Positions 1 to 9,129 are shown, numbered from the stretch's first letter. The stretch: DNA of 64,000 nt from Pantanalinema sp. GBBB05 (GCA_016743235.1 VRZD01000016.1:62001-126000), one strand, 5' to 3'. Made by a program: numbers and translations. The notes: a model not told the origin generated them from the letters alone.

Positions 1-140
1 GAATAGCCATCAGTGTCAACGGTTTTGATCTGGGTGATCGTACATGGACCGGCTTGAATGACAGTCACAGGAACTGCTTTCCCTGCTTCGTCAAACACCT
101 GGGTCATGCCAAGTTTGGTGCCGAGAATACCGATGGACAC
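1..140 (-). CDS. rplC: 50S ribosomal protein L3, N-terminal part (cut by window edge)
   Basis: The minus strand reads from a GTG start at 140 into V-S-I-G-I-L-G-T-K-L-G-M-T-Q-V-F-D-E, the conserved N-terminus of ribosomal protein L3. About 46 codons are present; the rest lies beyond the left edge. L3 is an early-assembling protein of the large subunit that reaches toward the peptidyl-transferase centre. In cyanobacteria rplC usually opens the large S10-type ribosomal operon and stands divergently from ndhN, which is the arrangement here. The GTG start is chosen because the conserved block begins immediately after it. Confidence 0.93.
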   Translation of the reverse strand, partial: MSIGILGTKLGMTQVFDEAGKAVPVTVIQAGPCTITQIKTVDTDGY

Positions 141-708
141 GGTGACTGACTCCCTCTATCTACACACTGCAAAATATAGAGATCATGAAAATTCTCAAGA
201 TCTCTGATTGACCACTCTCATCGCCACAAATCAACCGAAGTTAACCTCTCAAGATCACTCCTAAGAAGCTGAACCTCGGAAAGTCTTTTTATAAAGCTTT
301 CGATTTAGCTTTTTGCTTCTGAGAAAGTTTTAGATAACGATCGAACCCGGCGTTTACCCCTATCAGGACTTAAGCAGTGAACCACTCAGTATCCAATAGC
401 GAGGGTAGAGCTTGATTTGAATTTTGAGCTGTCCAAACCTTGCTAATACACAGGGTTGTCAGCAACTCAAAATTTTAGCGACAGTTATCCAATATAGAAC
501 AAGCTTCTCGGGTTTGTCTAGATCTAATCTTAAGAAAATTAAAGGATGACTCTCGCAGAGAATCAATGGTCCGTTTTGAAGGTTGCTGGCTAGATATGAG
601 ACACTATTTCAGGGAGCATAGGGGATGTAAGCAGAATCTATAGCCGGACTGGCTTGCATCATTTAACCTTAGAGCAATGGGTAACGGCACGAAGGAATCT
701 ATATTGAT
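141..708. other. intergenic region between divergent rplC and ndhN
   Basis: This 568-base gap separates the divergent rplC and ndhN starts. It should carry the promoter and a long leader of the ribosomal-protein operon on the minus strand and the ndhN promoter on the plus strand. I see no convincing small gene and no clear rho-independent terminator. The stretch around 275-340 is A/T-rich and repetitive in look (several TTT and AGCTTT words). No known ribosomal-protein autoregulatory leader could be recognised by eye. Confidence 0.4.
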
Positions 709-1185
709 ATGGCACTGATTACTACTGGTAAGCAGCTGATCCGGGATCTAGAAGCACAGGGAGCTTTAGGCGTTTATGTGCCTTTAGAAGGCGGGTTTGA
801 AGGACGGTATCGGCGGCGGATTCGGGCATCAGGATATGGTTCTCTCAGCATTACCGCTAGAGGACTGGGCGATATTGCCATGTATCTGACCGGAATTCAC
901 GGGATTCGCCCACCTCACTTAGGTAAAAAAAGTACGGCTTCAGGCGCTGCCGTTGGTTACACGTATTATATTCCCCCAATTTTGGCAACCCATTTGGAGC
1001 AGTTACCGCCTAAATCTAAAGGGCTACTGCTTTGGGTGATCGAAGGAAATATTCTATCGAATCAGGAATTAGAATACTTAGCCAATCTGCCCAGCGTAGA
1101 ACCCCGAGTCAAAGTTGTCGTGGAATTGGGCGGCGATCGCGTCTTCCGATGGACTCCGTTAAAGCAAGCGTTATTATCTGCATAG
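709..1185 (+). CDS. ndhN: NAD(P)H-quinone oxidoreductase subunit N
   Basis: A 158-residue protein with the full NdhN sequence (MALITTGKQLIRDLE at the start, then the conserved G-R-Y-R-R-R-I and G-P/L-G-D-I-A-M-Y-L type blocks). NdhN is a peripheral-arm subunit specific to the cyanobacterial and plastid NDH-1 complex, which takes electrons from ferredoxin to plastoquinone in cyclic flow and respiration. There is no membrane segment, as expected for this subunit. It is followed after about 140 bases by ldpA in the same direction, a neighbourhood seen in many cyanobacteria. Confidence 0.95.
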   Translation: MALITTGKQLIRDLEAQGALGVYVPLEGGFEGRYRRRIRASGYGSLSITARGLGDIAMYLTGIHGIRPPHLGKKSTASGAAVGYTYYIPPILATHLEQLPPKSKGLLLWVIEGNILSNQELEYLANLPSVEPRVKVVVELGGDRVFRWTPLKQALLSA

Positions 1186-1196
1186 TCACAAGATAA

Positions 1197-1242
1197 GGAG
1201 AGGGGCGATCGCCATCCGCAGAAATAGCATTTGCCCCTCTCC
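1197..1242. terminator. hairpin after ndhN
   Basis: GGAGAGGGGC at 1197-1206 pairs perfectly with GCCCCTCTCC at 1233-1242, giving a 10-bp G/C-rich stem around a 26-base loop that itself holds a HIP1 octamer (1205-1212). No U-tract follows on either side, so it may be a partial terminator or an mRNA-stabilising end between ndhN and ldpA, not a classic terminator. Confidence 0.4.
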
Positions 1243-1324
1243 ATAAGGCTTTACTGGACTAAAAAATCACGAAGTTTTTGGTTGACGACTCGTCTTTTTT
1301 TATGGAGCGCATTAGCATGGAAGG

Positions 1325-2572
1325 GTGACTGAACAAAACTACCCTTTATGCTCCTTACGGGAGGGGCACTGGTTTAAGTTAATTTGTGGAGCCAGTTTCC
1401 AACACCTCCCGGCAATTCGCTCTCTAGCGCTTGTGTATACCCTGGCTGGTGCCGACTGTATTGATGTTGCGGCTGATCCAGCTGTAATCTCTGCCGCTCA
1501 AGCAGGGATCGACATGGCAACCCCAATGCTCGAGGTTGCTCAGCAGCAAGGATTTGCCGTCAAGGGACGCCCCTGGCTGATGGTTAGCTTCAATGATGGC
1601 GAAGACCCGCATTTTCGCAAAGCCGAGTTTGATGCGATCGCTTGCCCAACCCACTGCCCCCGTCCCTGCGAAACAATTTGTCCAGCCAATGCGATTGTGT
1701 TTAATACAACCGCATCAACTCCACAGATTACTTCTGTTTCTAACCAAACCACTTCATCGCCGTCTTTCTCAGGGGTATTAGCAGATCGGTGCTATGGATG
1801 TGGTCGGTGTTTACCTGTTTGTCCAATCCAGCACATCTCAGCTCGCTCGTATGTTTCAACTCCACAAGCAATCGCACCATTAGTACTTCAAGCTGGAGTA
1901 GATGCGATCGAGATTCATACTCAAGTCGGACGCTTAGGCGATTTTCGACGATTATGGGAAGCTATAACTCCCTACCTCAGCCGATTAAGAGTGGTCGCGG
2001 TCAGTTGTCCAGATGGGGAAGGGTTACTGGAATATTTGCAAGCCCTCCATAGCATTATGAACCCACTGCCTTGCCCGTTAATTTGGCAAACGGACGGACG
2101 CCCAATGAGTGGCGATATTGGTATTGGCGCGACAAAAGCCGCCATTAAATTAGGGCAAAAAGTTTTAGCTGCTAAGTTACCTGGCTATGTGCAGTTGGCT
2201 GGTGGGACAAATCACCATACCGTACCGAAGTTAGGTGCCTTGGGACTATTGAAGCCCCGCCATCCTCCTGCCAACGAGGGTCATGGGAGTAGTTATGTGG
2301 CTGGTGTGGCTTATGGGAGTTATGCTCGTAGCCTACTGTCGTCAGTATTGGAGCCGTTAGAGCAGTTAGAACGAACCAGAATCCGAGTCAACCAGTATGC
2401 AACGCCTTCATCCTGGGTCACATCACCCATCACCCCATTAACATCACACCAGCCCTACCTTAATGATTCAGAATCTATGCCTGATCTACTTTGGAGAGCC
2501 GTCACTCTGGCCCACTCCTTAGTGTCTCAAATAAAGTTACCTGAACCAGCCAACCACTCTACTTGTGCTTAA
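1325..2572 (+). CDS. ldpA: LdpA, light-dependent period modulator, iron-sulfur protein
   Basis: A 415-residue protein with two ferredoxin-like clusters of cysteines, C-P-T-H-C-P-R-P-C-E-T-I-C-P near residue 113 and C-Y-G-C-G-R-C-L-P-V-C-P near residue 156, consistent with two 4Fe-4S centres, followed by a long C-terminal domain found only in cyanobacterial LdpA. In Synechococcus elongatus LdpA couples the redox state of the cell to the circadian clock and affects KaiA and CikA levels. The start is GTG at 1325; the upstream ATGs at 1302 and 1317 are in another frame that stops at once. It lies between ndhN and the AAA/R3H gene, all on one strand. Confidence 0.9.
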   Translation: MTEQNYPLCSLREGHWFKLICGASFQHLPAIRSLALVYTLAGADCIDVAADPAVISAAQAGIDMATPMLEVAQQQGFAVKGRPWLMVSFNDGEDPHFRKAEFDAIACPTHCPRPCETICPANAIVFNTTASTPQITSVSNQTTSSPSFSGVLADRCYGCGRCLPVCPIQHISARSYVSTPQAIAPLVLQAGVDAIEIHTQVGRLGDFRRLWEAITPYLSRLRVVAVSCPDGEGLLEYLQALHSIMNPLPCPLIWQTDGRPMSGDIGIGATKAAIKLGQKVLAAKLPGYVQLAGGTNHHTVPKLGALGLLKPRHPPANEGHGSSYVAGVAYGSYARSLLSSVLEPLEQLERTRIRVNQYATPSSWVTSPITPLTSHQPYLNDSESMPDLLWRAVTLAHSLVSQIKLPEPANHSTCA

Positions 2573-2613
2573 AGTGATTAACCAGGCTGGAGTTGTAACG
2601 ATGCAATCGCCCT

Positions 2614-4635
2614 GTGCCATTCTCAGACGACCCTACCTTATCTCATCCCATGTCGAGCTACGACAGTATTTCCCCTAACCAGCCACCAGCTTCCTTAGCT
2701 TCAGACACCGATCTAAATGCACTCGATCGCCACGCTACACCCTCTCCAGAATCGAATGCGATCGCCGTTGATTCCTCAGCCTCTAGCAACATACAGATGA
2801 CAGACGACCTGACGAAATTACTGCACATTCTACCCACCTCAATTCGTCGCCCCCTAGAACAACATCCGCAACGCGACTCTTTAGTTGAAGTTGTAATGGA
2901 TTTGGGTCGCCGCCCCGAAGCCCGATTTCCAGGCAAAGCCGAGTATTTATCAGAAGAGCCGATTACTTTAGCTGATCTGAATGCTTGCATTGCCAATGTG
3001 GGAGATTTTGGGGGCGATAATCGGGCAGGGATTGAACAAACGCTGCACCGCATCAGTGCGATTCGCAACCGTCGGGGAGAAATTATTGGCTTAACTTGCC
3101 GAGTGGGTCGAGCCGTATTTGGCACGATCGGGATGATTCGTGATCTGGTTGAAAGTGGACGTTCCATCTTAATGCTAGGTCGTCCTGGTGTGGGAAAAAC
3201 TACAGCTCTGCGCGAAATTGCGCGAGTTCTAGCAGATGAATTAGAAAAGCGAGTTGTGATTATTGATACGTCCAATGAAATTGCTGGTGATGGTGATGTG
3301 CCTCACCCGGCGATCGGACGTGCTCGCCGGATGCAAGTTGCCCGTCCCGAACTTCAACATCAAGTCATGATTGAGGCGGTGGAAAACCACATGCCAGAAG
3401 TGATTGTGATTGATGAAATTGGCACTGAATTAGAAGCCTTAGCCGCCCGGACGATCGCCGAACGAGGGGTGCAATTGGTTGGTACAGCTCACGGCAATCG
3501 GTTAGAAAACCTGATTAAGAACCCGACATTGTCCGACTTGATTGGTGGAATTCAGTCAGTCACCTTGGGAGATGATGAGGCACGACGGCGAGGCAGTCAA
3601 AAAAGTGTGTTGGAACGCAAGGCTCCTCCCACGTTTGATATTGCAGTGGAAATGTTAGAGCGTCAACGGTGGGTTGTGCATGAGCATGTCGCCGAAACGA
3701 TCGATAGTATGTTGCGAGGACGGCAGCCGAATCCTCAGGTGCGCACGATCGGAGAAACCGGCAAAGTTATCATTACCCATGAACTCTCCAGCAGCGATTC
3801 GGAGCTCGTGCCAACAAGAGGTCGCTCTAGTAAAGGGGTAACTCCGATTCGAGATGCCACATCATTTGGGGGACGCGACAGCCAGTTCGGTAAAAATGTT
3901 GGGGCGACTTCCAGCCGAGGCTGGCGATCGTCGGGTCAAATGCGTCCAGTATCGGCTCGATCCAATGCTCTACCTACTGCTGAAGAGCAGCAATTTGAGC
4001 AATTACTGGACGAATCTCTCCGAAATATGGCGATCGATGATGACTTGGTTGCCTCTCCTGCAGCTGATGCGCTACTTTCCCTACCCAACCCGATGCTTGA
4101 TGAATCCGATCATCAAAGTTTGGCAGGGGGAGATGTATTGTACATTTACCCTTATGGCGTCAGTCGGCATCAGCTTGATCAGGTGATTCAGACCCTTAAG
4201 CTCCCGATCATATTAACGAAGGATATCGATCATGCAGATGCGGTATTAGCCTTGCGATCGCACGTCAAAAACCATACTAAACTCCGACACTTAGCTAAGG
4301 CTCGGCAAGTCCCAATCCACACGATCAAAGCAAGTGGTATTCCCCAAATCGCTCGGGGTTTACGCCGCATGCTCAACATTGATGAGATGGGCAACCCTGA
4401 TGGCACGGATCTGGAGCTATTGATTCGGGGTGACGGTGACGATGAAATTGAAGCGTTGGAAGAAGCTCGGCTAGCTGTGGAGCAGATCGTTATTCCCAAG
4501 GGGCAACCTGTAGAACTTCTACCCCGTTCTGCCAGTGTGCGAAAAATGCAGCATGAATTAGTTGAACACTATCATCTGAAATCCCGTAGCTTTGGGGAGG
4601 AACCCAATCGTCGGTTACGAATTTATCCAGCTTAA
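2614..4635 (+). CDS. Ycf45-like AAA ATPase with R3H domain
   Basis: A 673-residue protein. Residues 1-60 are low-complexity and probably disordered. An AAA-type P-loop G-R-P-G-V-G-K-T-T sits at 189-197 with Walker B V-I-V-I-D-E-I-G near 265, in the style of the stage III sporulation AA-like ATPases. After a variable linker the C-terminus (about 600-673) carries an R3H single-stranded nucleic-acid-binding module ending R-S-F-G-E-E-P-N-R-R-L-R-I-Y. The family is universal in cyanobacteria and plastid ycf45; its cellular job is not established. The GTG at 2614 and ATG at 2650 are both in frame and the conserved region starts later, so the exact start is open. It follows ldpA by 41 bases and is probably co-transcribed. 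Confidence 0.85.
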   Translation: MPFSDDPTLSHPMSSYDSISPNQPPASLASDTDLNALDRHATPSPESNAIAVDSSASSNIQMTDDLTKLLHILPTSIRRPLEQHPQRDSLVEVVMDLGRRPEARFPGKAEYLSEEPITLADLNACIANVGDFGGDNRAGIEQTLHRISAIRNRRGEIIGLTCRVGRAVFGTIGMIRDLVESGRSILMLGRPGVGKTTALREIARVLADELEKRVVIIDTSNEIAGDGDVPHPAIGRARRMQVARPELQHQVMIEAVENHMPEVIVIDEIGTELEALAARTIAERGVQLVGTAHGNRLENLIKNPTLSDLIGGIQSVTLGDDEARRRGSQKSVLERKAPPTFDIAVEMLERQRWVVHEHVAETIDSMLRGRQPNPQVRTIGETGKVIITHELSSSDSELVPTRGRSSKGVTPIRDATSFGGRDSQFGKNVGATSSRGWRSSGQMRPVSARSNALPTAEEQQFEQLLDESLRNMAIDDDLVASPAADALLSLPNPMLDESDHQSLAGGDVLYIYPYGVSRHQLDQVIQTLKLPIILTKDIDHADAVLALRSHVKNHTKLRHLAKARQVPIHTIKASGIPQIARGLRRMLNIDEMGNPDGTDLELLIRGDGDDEIEALEEARLAVEQIVIPKGQPVELLPRSASVRKMQHELVEHYHLKSRSFGEEPNRRLRIYPA

Positions 4636-4660
4636 TAGCGCAATTCGCTATACGCTATTG

Positions 4661-4674
4661 GTCATTAGTCATTA
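4661..4674 (+). repeat. two tandem heptamers GTCATTA before hisC
   Basis: GTCATTA is repeated exactly at 4661-4667 and 4668-4674, 15 bases before the hisC ATG. Short tandem heptamers of this kind (STRR-like) are common in cyanobacterial intergenic DNA. A small inverted repeat, ATAGCG at 4635-4640 and CGCTAT at 4646-4651, sits just upstream. Confidence 0.5.
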
Positions 4675-4689
4675 TTTCTGGTTCTAGTC

Positions 4690-5877
4690 ATGTTTCCGTT
4701 CATTCGCTCTGATCTGGCTCAACTCACTGCCTATAGCTCTCACACCACCGATGAGGCTGCACCATCTGATTCCCATTTTCAGGCAGATGCTGTTGAGCCG
4801 ATCGTCGATCGGTTGGATACAAATGAAAGCCCCTATGACCTGCCAGAAGAACTCAAACAAAAGCTGGCTTGGACGTACCAGCACACGTTGGAGAATAATC
4901 GCTACCCGGATGGGGGGCATGCAGCGCTAAAACAGGCGATCGCTGCTTACGTCAATGAATCCGCCGCCCTATCATCCACTCCATTTACGGCGGATCACAT
5001 TACCGTGGGGAATGGTTCAGATGAATTAATCCGTTCGATCCTCATTGCCACATGTTTGGGTGGTGAGGGAGCCGTTCTGGTCGCAGAGCCAACGTTTTCT
5101 ATGTATGGCATTCTGGCGCAGACTTTAGGCATTCCCGTAGTGTCTGTGGATCGCTCAATTGCTAATTTTGAGGTAAATTTACCGGCGGCTCAACAGGCAA
5201 TCAGCGAAATACACAACCCAGCCATTCGGGCTGTATTCATGGTGCACCCCAACTCACCGACAGGCAATGCTATGACCCAGGCAGAGATTGCTTGGTTGCA
5301 AAGCTTGCCAGATGAGATTTTGGTTGTGATCGATGAGGCGTATTTTGAATTTAGTCAGACTACTGTTGTCAGCGAACTGCTGAATCGTCCGAATTGGATT
5401 GTGCTTCGGACGTTTTCCAAAGCATTTCGGTTAGCGGCTCATCGGGTAGGCTATGCGATCGCTCATCCTACCCTGATTGCCACTCTGGAAAAAGTTCGGC
5501 TCCCGTACAACTTACCTAGCTTCTCCCAAGCAGCCGCTTACACAGCTCTAACCCATCGGCAGCAGCTATTGTCATCTATTTCTCTCCTGTTAGAGCAACG
5601 CACTCAATTAACTCATGCACTGCAACAGCAACCCCAACTTCAAGTTTGGCAGAGTGCAGCAAATTTTATCTATGTGCGCCTGAAGCACCAACCACACGAA
5701 CAAGCCGACAGCACGCTACAAGAAATCCACGTAGTGTTGAAACAGCAGGGCACATTGATTCGCCATACCTGTAGTGGACTGAGGATTACAGTGGGTAGCC
5801 CTGAAGAAAATGCTCGGACGATCGCCCATTTACAACTGGTACTCCCTACTGTACTACCAGACATCGCTAGAGCTTAA
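4690..5877 (+). CDS. hisC: histidinol-phosphate aminotransferase
   Basis: A 395-residue fold-type I PLP aminotransferase. Visible landmarks are L-D-T-N-E-S-P-Y at about 42, N-R-Y-P-D-G-G, the N-G-S-D-E-L-I cofactor loop, H-P-N-S-P-T-G-N, D-E-A-Y-F-E-F, and the lysine motif R-T-F-S-K-A-F-R-L-A-A-H-R-V-G-Y that binds PLP, with R-I-T-V-G near the end. It transfers an amino group between imidazole-acetol phosphate and glutamate in histidine synthesis. The N-terminal extension of roughly 40 residues is typical of the cyanobacterial HisC group. No other his gene is nearby, as is usual in cyanobacteria, where this pathway is scattered. Confidence 0.92.
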   Translation: MFPFIRSDLAQLTAYSSHTTDEAAPSDSHFQADAVEPIVDRLDTNESPYDLPEELKQKLAWTYQHTLENNRYPDGGHAALKQAIAAYVNESAALSSTPFTADHITVGNGSDELIRSILIATCLGGEGAVLVAEPTFSMYGILAQTLGIPVVSVDRSIANFEVNLPAAQQAISEIHNPAIRAVFMVHPNSPTGNAMTQAEIAWLQSLPDEILVVIDEAYFEFSQTTVVSELLNRPNWIVLRTFSKAFRLAAHRVGYAIAHPTLIATLEKVRLPYNLPSFSQAAAYTALTHRQQLLSSISLLLEQRTQLTHALQQQPQLQVWQSAANFIYVRLKHQPHEQADSTLQEIHVVLKQQGTLIRHTCSGLRITVGSPEENARTIAHLQLVLPTVLPDIARA

Positions 5878-5907
5878 GCGCTGATGAGTGAAGCGATCGC
5901 TGAACTA

Positions 5908-6399
5908 TCAGGTCTTAGCGCGTACCTTCATCGTATCCATCCCTCGACGCAAAATACCGACCGTTTGAGGCAACACACCAACCATTAACGCAAACGCCTC
6001 ATCAGGTAAGCGGGCAACGGTTGCCGGATCAAAGTAGTTTTCAAACTGGCTCAAAATCATCTGTGCCCGTTGCAATGAAACAGGATTATCAGTTAGTTGA
6101 TGCGTCAGGCGAATCCATTGACGCCGGATCAAATAAGCCTTTTGTCGTTCTTCCTGATTTTCTGGGTGGACTAATGACAGATCACCCACTGGGATGACTG
6201 CTTGACAATCCACATCAAAAAAACTGCCCACCGCCGCTCCTGGACCAGCGAACTCCGCATGGTAGCGCTTATAAATGATTAAACCGTTCCGCCTGCGGCT
6301 ATTAACCATCAGCAACGTGCCACTATTCAATTGATTTAAGATCTCGCAGGCACTGTTAGAATCAGTGTGCTCCTGGTGGTTCAGGCTTGCATTAGTCAT
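5908..6399 (-). CDS. conserved hypothetical protein
   Basis: A protein of about 163 residues that I do not recognise. It has no signal peptide or membrane segment. The middle has a basic, beta-rich stretch (S-R-R-R-N-G-L-I-I-Y-K-R-Y-H-A-E-F-A-G) followed by G-S-F-F-D-V-D, and the C-terminal half is helical. An ATG at 6399 is preferred; an in-frame TTG at 6435 would add 12 residues, and neither has a clear ribosome binding site. It converges with hisC (30 bases between stops) and lies upstream of nothing obvious. Codon use with CGATCG words fits the host. Confidence 0.6.
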   Translation of the reverse strand: MTNASLNHQEHTDSNSACEILNQLNSGTLLMVNSRRRNGLIIYKRYHAEFAGPGAAVGSFFDVDCQAVIPVGDLSLVHPENQEERQKAYLIRRQWIRLTHQLTDNPVSLQRAQMILSQFENYFDPATVARLPDEAFALMVGVLPQTVGILRRGMDTMKVRAKT

Positions 6400-6524
6400 A
6401 ACAATTGAAGCCTTGCAAGTGCCGACAGAAGACAAACAAGGGGAACAACGACAGAATAATTAGACTGTCCTAATGCTGCCCCAAGACTTAATTTTAAGCT
6501 ACGCCCGATCGAGCTTGAATAAGG

Positions 6525-6553
6525 CAAAACACAGACATAAATATGCCTGTGTT
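6525..6553 (-). terminator. terminator of psbB-psbT
   Basis: The 26 bases 6528-6553 form a near-perfect hairpin: the two 12-base arms pair with a single G-U, and on the minus strand three further T residues follow at 6527-6525. It lies about 107 bases downstream of the psbT stop, in the direction of psbB-psbT transcription. Confidence 0.65.
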
Positions 6554-6659
6554 AAAAGTGGCGACAATTTGAACAATGCTAGTAATTTAGTCTTGCTCTC
6601 TTCGTGCCAAGCCTGAATTTGGATCAGGTGGTGAAACGTGATCTGAACATCAATGGCAA

Positions 6660-6755
6660 TTACTTGCCAATGCGGGGGGGTTCCCGGAAGGCGATCGCGA
6701 AGAACAGAACGCCGATCGCCAAAGTGAGAATCAAAATGTAAGCAACGCTTTCCAT
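6660..6755 (-). CDS. psbT: photosystem II protein T
   Basis: A 31-residue single-span membrane protein starting M-E-S-V-A-Y-I-L-I-L-T-L and ending F-R-E-P-P-R-I-G-K, which is the PsbT signature. The ATG is at 6755 and the TAA at 6660-6662. PsbT is a low-mass subunit near the D1/CP43-CP47 interface and the dimer contact of photosystem II, helping stabilise the quinone region. It lies 111 bases downstream of psbB on the same strand, the conserved psbB-psbT pair. The gene contains a HIP1 octamer at 6691-6698. Confidence 0.96.
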   Translation of the reverse strand: MESVAYILILTLAIGVLFFAIAFREPPRIGK

Positions 6756-6866
6756 ATCAAAGTTTCCTGACGAATCTCTATGACAGCCTACAAGACTGGC
6801 AGAGAGGTCTAAAACTCCCTCTATTCAAGGACAGTACTAGACCTCTCTGACTCTAAAATTGGAGGT

Positions 6867-8396
6867 TTAAACTCCAGAACGACGAGTGGATGGGTCACCC
6901 AATTTCTGGAAGAAGCCCCATTCCACTTGCTCTTCTGACAGATCGGGGTCAATTCCGGCAAACACATCCCGGAACAGAGTCCGAGAACCATGCCAGATAT
7001 GACCGAAGAAGAAGAGCAATGCAAAGACAGCATGACCAAACGTAAACCAACCTCTGGGGCTTGTACGGAACACACCATCAGAGTTTAAGGTTTCGCGATC
7101 GAAGGAGAAGATTTCCCCTAACTGAGCCCCACGAGCATAACGCTTCACCACAGCTGGATCAGAGAAGGTCTTACCATCTAGCTGACCACCGTAGAAGCTA
7201 ACCGTCACGCCATTTTGCTCAAAGCTGTACTTCGACTCAGCCCGCCGGAACGGAATATCTGCCCGTACCACACCATCTTTATCGGTTAAGACGGTCGGGA
7301 AGTTCTCAAAGAAGTTCGGCAAACGCCGGACATTCAATTCCCGTCCTTCTTTGTCGGTAAAGACCGCATGACCTAACCATTCCTGAGCAATTCCATCACC
7401 CTTAACCATCGGTCCTGTACGGAACAGACCACCTTTAGCAGGGCTATTGCCAACGTAATCATAGAAGGCTAGTTTTTCAGGAATTGCCGACCAAGCCTGA
7501 GAAAGGGTTGCCCCGCTACTCACATCAGCTTGAACGCGACGGGCAATTTCTTGTTTGAAATAGCCACTATCCCATTGATAACGGGTTGGACCAAACAGTT
7601 CGATCGGAGTAGCTGCACTGCCATACCACATTGTTCCTGCCACCACGAAAGCGGAGAAGAACACAGCGGCAATACTGCTGGAAAGCACTGTTTCGATGTT
7701 CCCCATCCGCAACGCTCTGTAAAGCCGTTCAGGTGGACGAACACTTAGGTGGAACAAGCCAGCAATTACCCCAACCACACCAGCGGCAATGTGGTGAGCC
7801 ACAATACCACCAGGATTGAACGGATTAAAGCCAGCCGGACCCCATTCAGGTGCAACGGGTTGAACACTACCCGTCAAACCATAGGGGTCAGAAACCCACA
7901 TACCAGGTCCAAATAGACCGGTGAGGTGGAATGCTCCAAAGCCGAAGCAGAGAAGCCCTGACAGAAATAAGTGAATCCCAAACATTTTGGGCAGATCCAA
8001 CGCCGGTTCACCCGTACGTGGATCTCTGAACAATTCCAAATCCCAATAGACCCAGTGCCAAACTGCTGCTAGGAACAGCAGCCCAGACAGAATGATGTGA
8101 GCAGCCGCCACCCCTTCAAATGACCAAAATCCGGGATCTGCACCTGCTTCACCTGTAACGCTCCATCCGCCCCAAGAGCCAGTTACGCCTAAGCGAGCCA
8201 TGAACGGCAACACGAACATCCCCTGCCGCCACATTGGATTGAGGACAGGATCAGATGGGTCAAAAATAGCCAGTTCATAGAGCGCCATAGATCCTGCCCA
8301 ACCCGCGACTAATGCAGTGTGCATTAGGTGAGTGGCGATCAATCGTCCTGGATCGTTAATCAGGACTGTGTGTACTCGGTACCACGGTAGTCCCAT
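6867..8396 (-). CDS. psbB: photosystem II CP47 chlorophyll-binding core antenna protein
   Basis: A 509-residue protein of full CP47 length, beginning M-G-L-P-W-Y-R-V-H-T-V. It has six membrane helices with conserved histidine ligands for chlorophyll (for example H-L-M-H-T, A-A-H-I, W-H-W-V-Y, A-H-H-I, H-L-S-V, F-G-H-A-V) and the large lumenal loop between helices five and six. CP47 funnels excitation to the photosystem II reaction centre and helps hold the oxygen-evolving side. It is the first gene of a psbB-psbT unit and diverges from the ferredoxin gene at 8758. Confidence 0.98.
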   Translation of the reverse strand: MGLPWYRVHTVLINDPGRLIATHLMHTALVAGWAGSMALYELAIFDPSDPVLNPMWRQGMFVLPFMARLGVTGSWGGWSVTGEAGADPGFWSFEGVAAAHIILSGLLFLAAVWHWVYWDLELFRDPRTGEPALDLPKMFGIHLFLSGLLCFGFGAFHLTGLFGPGMWVSDPYGLTGSVQPVAPEWGPAGFNPFNPGGIVAHHIAAGVVGVIAGLFHLSVRPPERLYRALRMGNIETVLSSSIAAVFFSAFVVAGTMWYGSAATPIELFGPTRYQWDSGYFKQEIARRVQADVSSGATLSQAWSAIPEKLAFYDYVGNSPAKGGLFRTGPMVKGDGIAQEWLGHAVFTDKEGRELNVRRLPNFFENFPTVLTDKDGVVRADIPFRRAESKYSFEQNGVTVSFYGGQLDGKTFSDPAVVKRYARGAQLGEIFSFDRETLNSDGVFRTSPRGWFTFGHAVFALLFFFGHIWHGSRTLFRDVFAGIDPDLSEEQVEWGFFQKLGDPSTRRSGV

Positions 8397-8757
8397 CGAC
8401 TACGCTCCTCCTTTGATGAATTTGCTCTAGTCTCGATGCCTTTTGTAAGCATTTTATTAAAGTGCTGAACCCTGGTAAACAGACTCAAACAGGTTTGATG
8501 CCTGCCTTAAATCCTCCAACCCTTTGCCAGCTTACTTTCGAGCTCTCACACTAGCCAATTGGCAAAACATTCGTGAAAATGAAAGTGTATAAAGAAGTGT
8601 AACCAGTGCTAAAGCCCATTGCAAGCAACTTGAAGCTTCTTTGCATGGTAACTGCGCTGACGATCGCGTGAATTGGCATTCAGCACCGACCTCAACGGTA
8701 CGATCGCCGACATAACGCCTGCTCCCTAACTCAAGAGACATACCCAGTCAACCTACT
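8397..8757. promoter_or_regulatory. divergent promoter region, psbB and ferredoxin gene
   Basis: These 361 bases separate the start codons of psbB (minus) and the 2Fe-2S ferredoxin (plus), so promoters for both should lie here. The right half contains CGATCG words at about 8660 and 8701. I could not assign -35/-10 boxes with confidence and see no small gene. Confidence 0.4.
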
Positions 8758-9129
8758 ATGGAAACTCAAAAGCCGCTCGTGACTGAACCCGATTCTCAAG
8801 ACCAATCTCCCGTTGTCCCCAAACCTTCAACGATCGCCAGCATCAATTTTGTTCAAGAGAACAAAGAAGTCGTTGTTGCTAACGGAGCTAACCTCAGAAC
8901 CAAAGCGCTGGAGAATGGCATCGACCTCTATCGTATGGTCGCTAAGGTGATGAACTGTGGCGGTTACGGTCAATGTGGAACTTGCATCGTCGAAGTCGTA
9001 GACGGTATGGAAAATCTATCGCCGCGAACGGATGCTGAAAACCGCAAACTTAAACGCAAACCCCAAAATTACCGGTTAGCTTGTCAAACTCTTGTACAAG
9101 GACCCGTAACTATTAAGACCAAACCCTAA
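8758..9129 (+). CDS. 2Fe-2S ferredoxin-like protein next to psbB/psbM
   Basis: A 123-residue protein with an N-terminal extension of about 30 residues and a ferredoxin fold. The cluster cysteines appear as M-N-C-G-G-Y-G-Q-C-G-T-C (spacing CX5CX2C) near residue 63 with the last ligand in R-L-A-C-Q-T. Plant-type photosynthetic ferredoxin uses CX4CX2C, so this is a separate branch of plant/adrenodoxin-like ferredoxins. It has no transit or lipoprotein signal. Conserved placement between psbB and psbM suggests a role tied to photosystem II expression or assembly, but that is inference; its redox partner is unknown. Confidence 0.85.
   Translation: METQKPLVTEPDSQDQSPVVPKPSTIASINFVQENKEVVVANGANLRTKALENGIDLYRMVAKVMNCGGYGQCGTCIVEVVDGMENLSPRTDAENRKLKRKPQNYRLACQTLVQGPVTIKTKP

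Noticed and set aside
2658..3275. 205-codon open frame on the minus strand
   Set aside because: It lies wholly inside the AAA/R3H gene, has no recognisable motif and a skewed composition (many S, R, P) typical of the antisense of a coding region.
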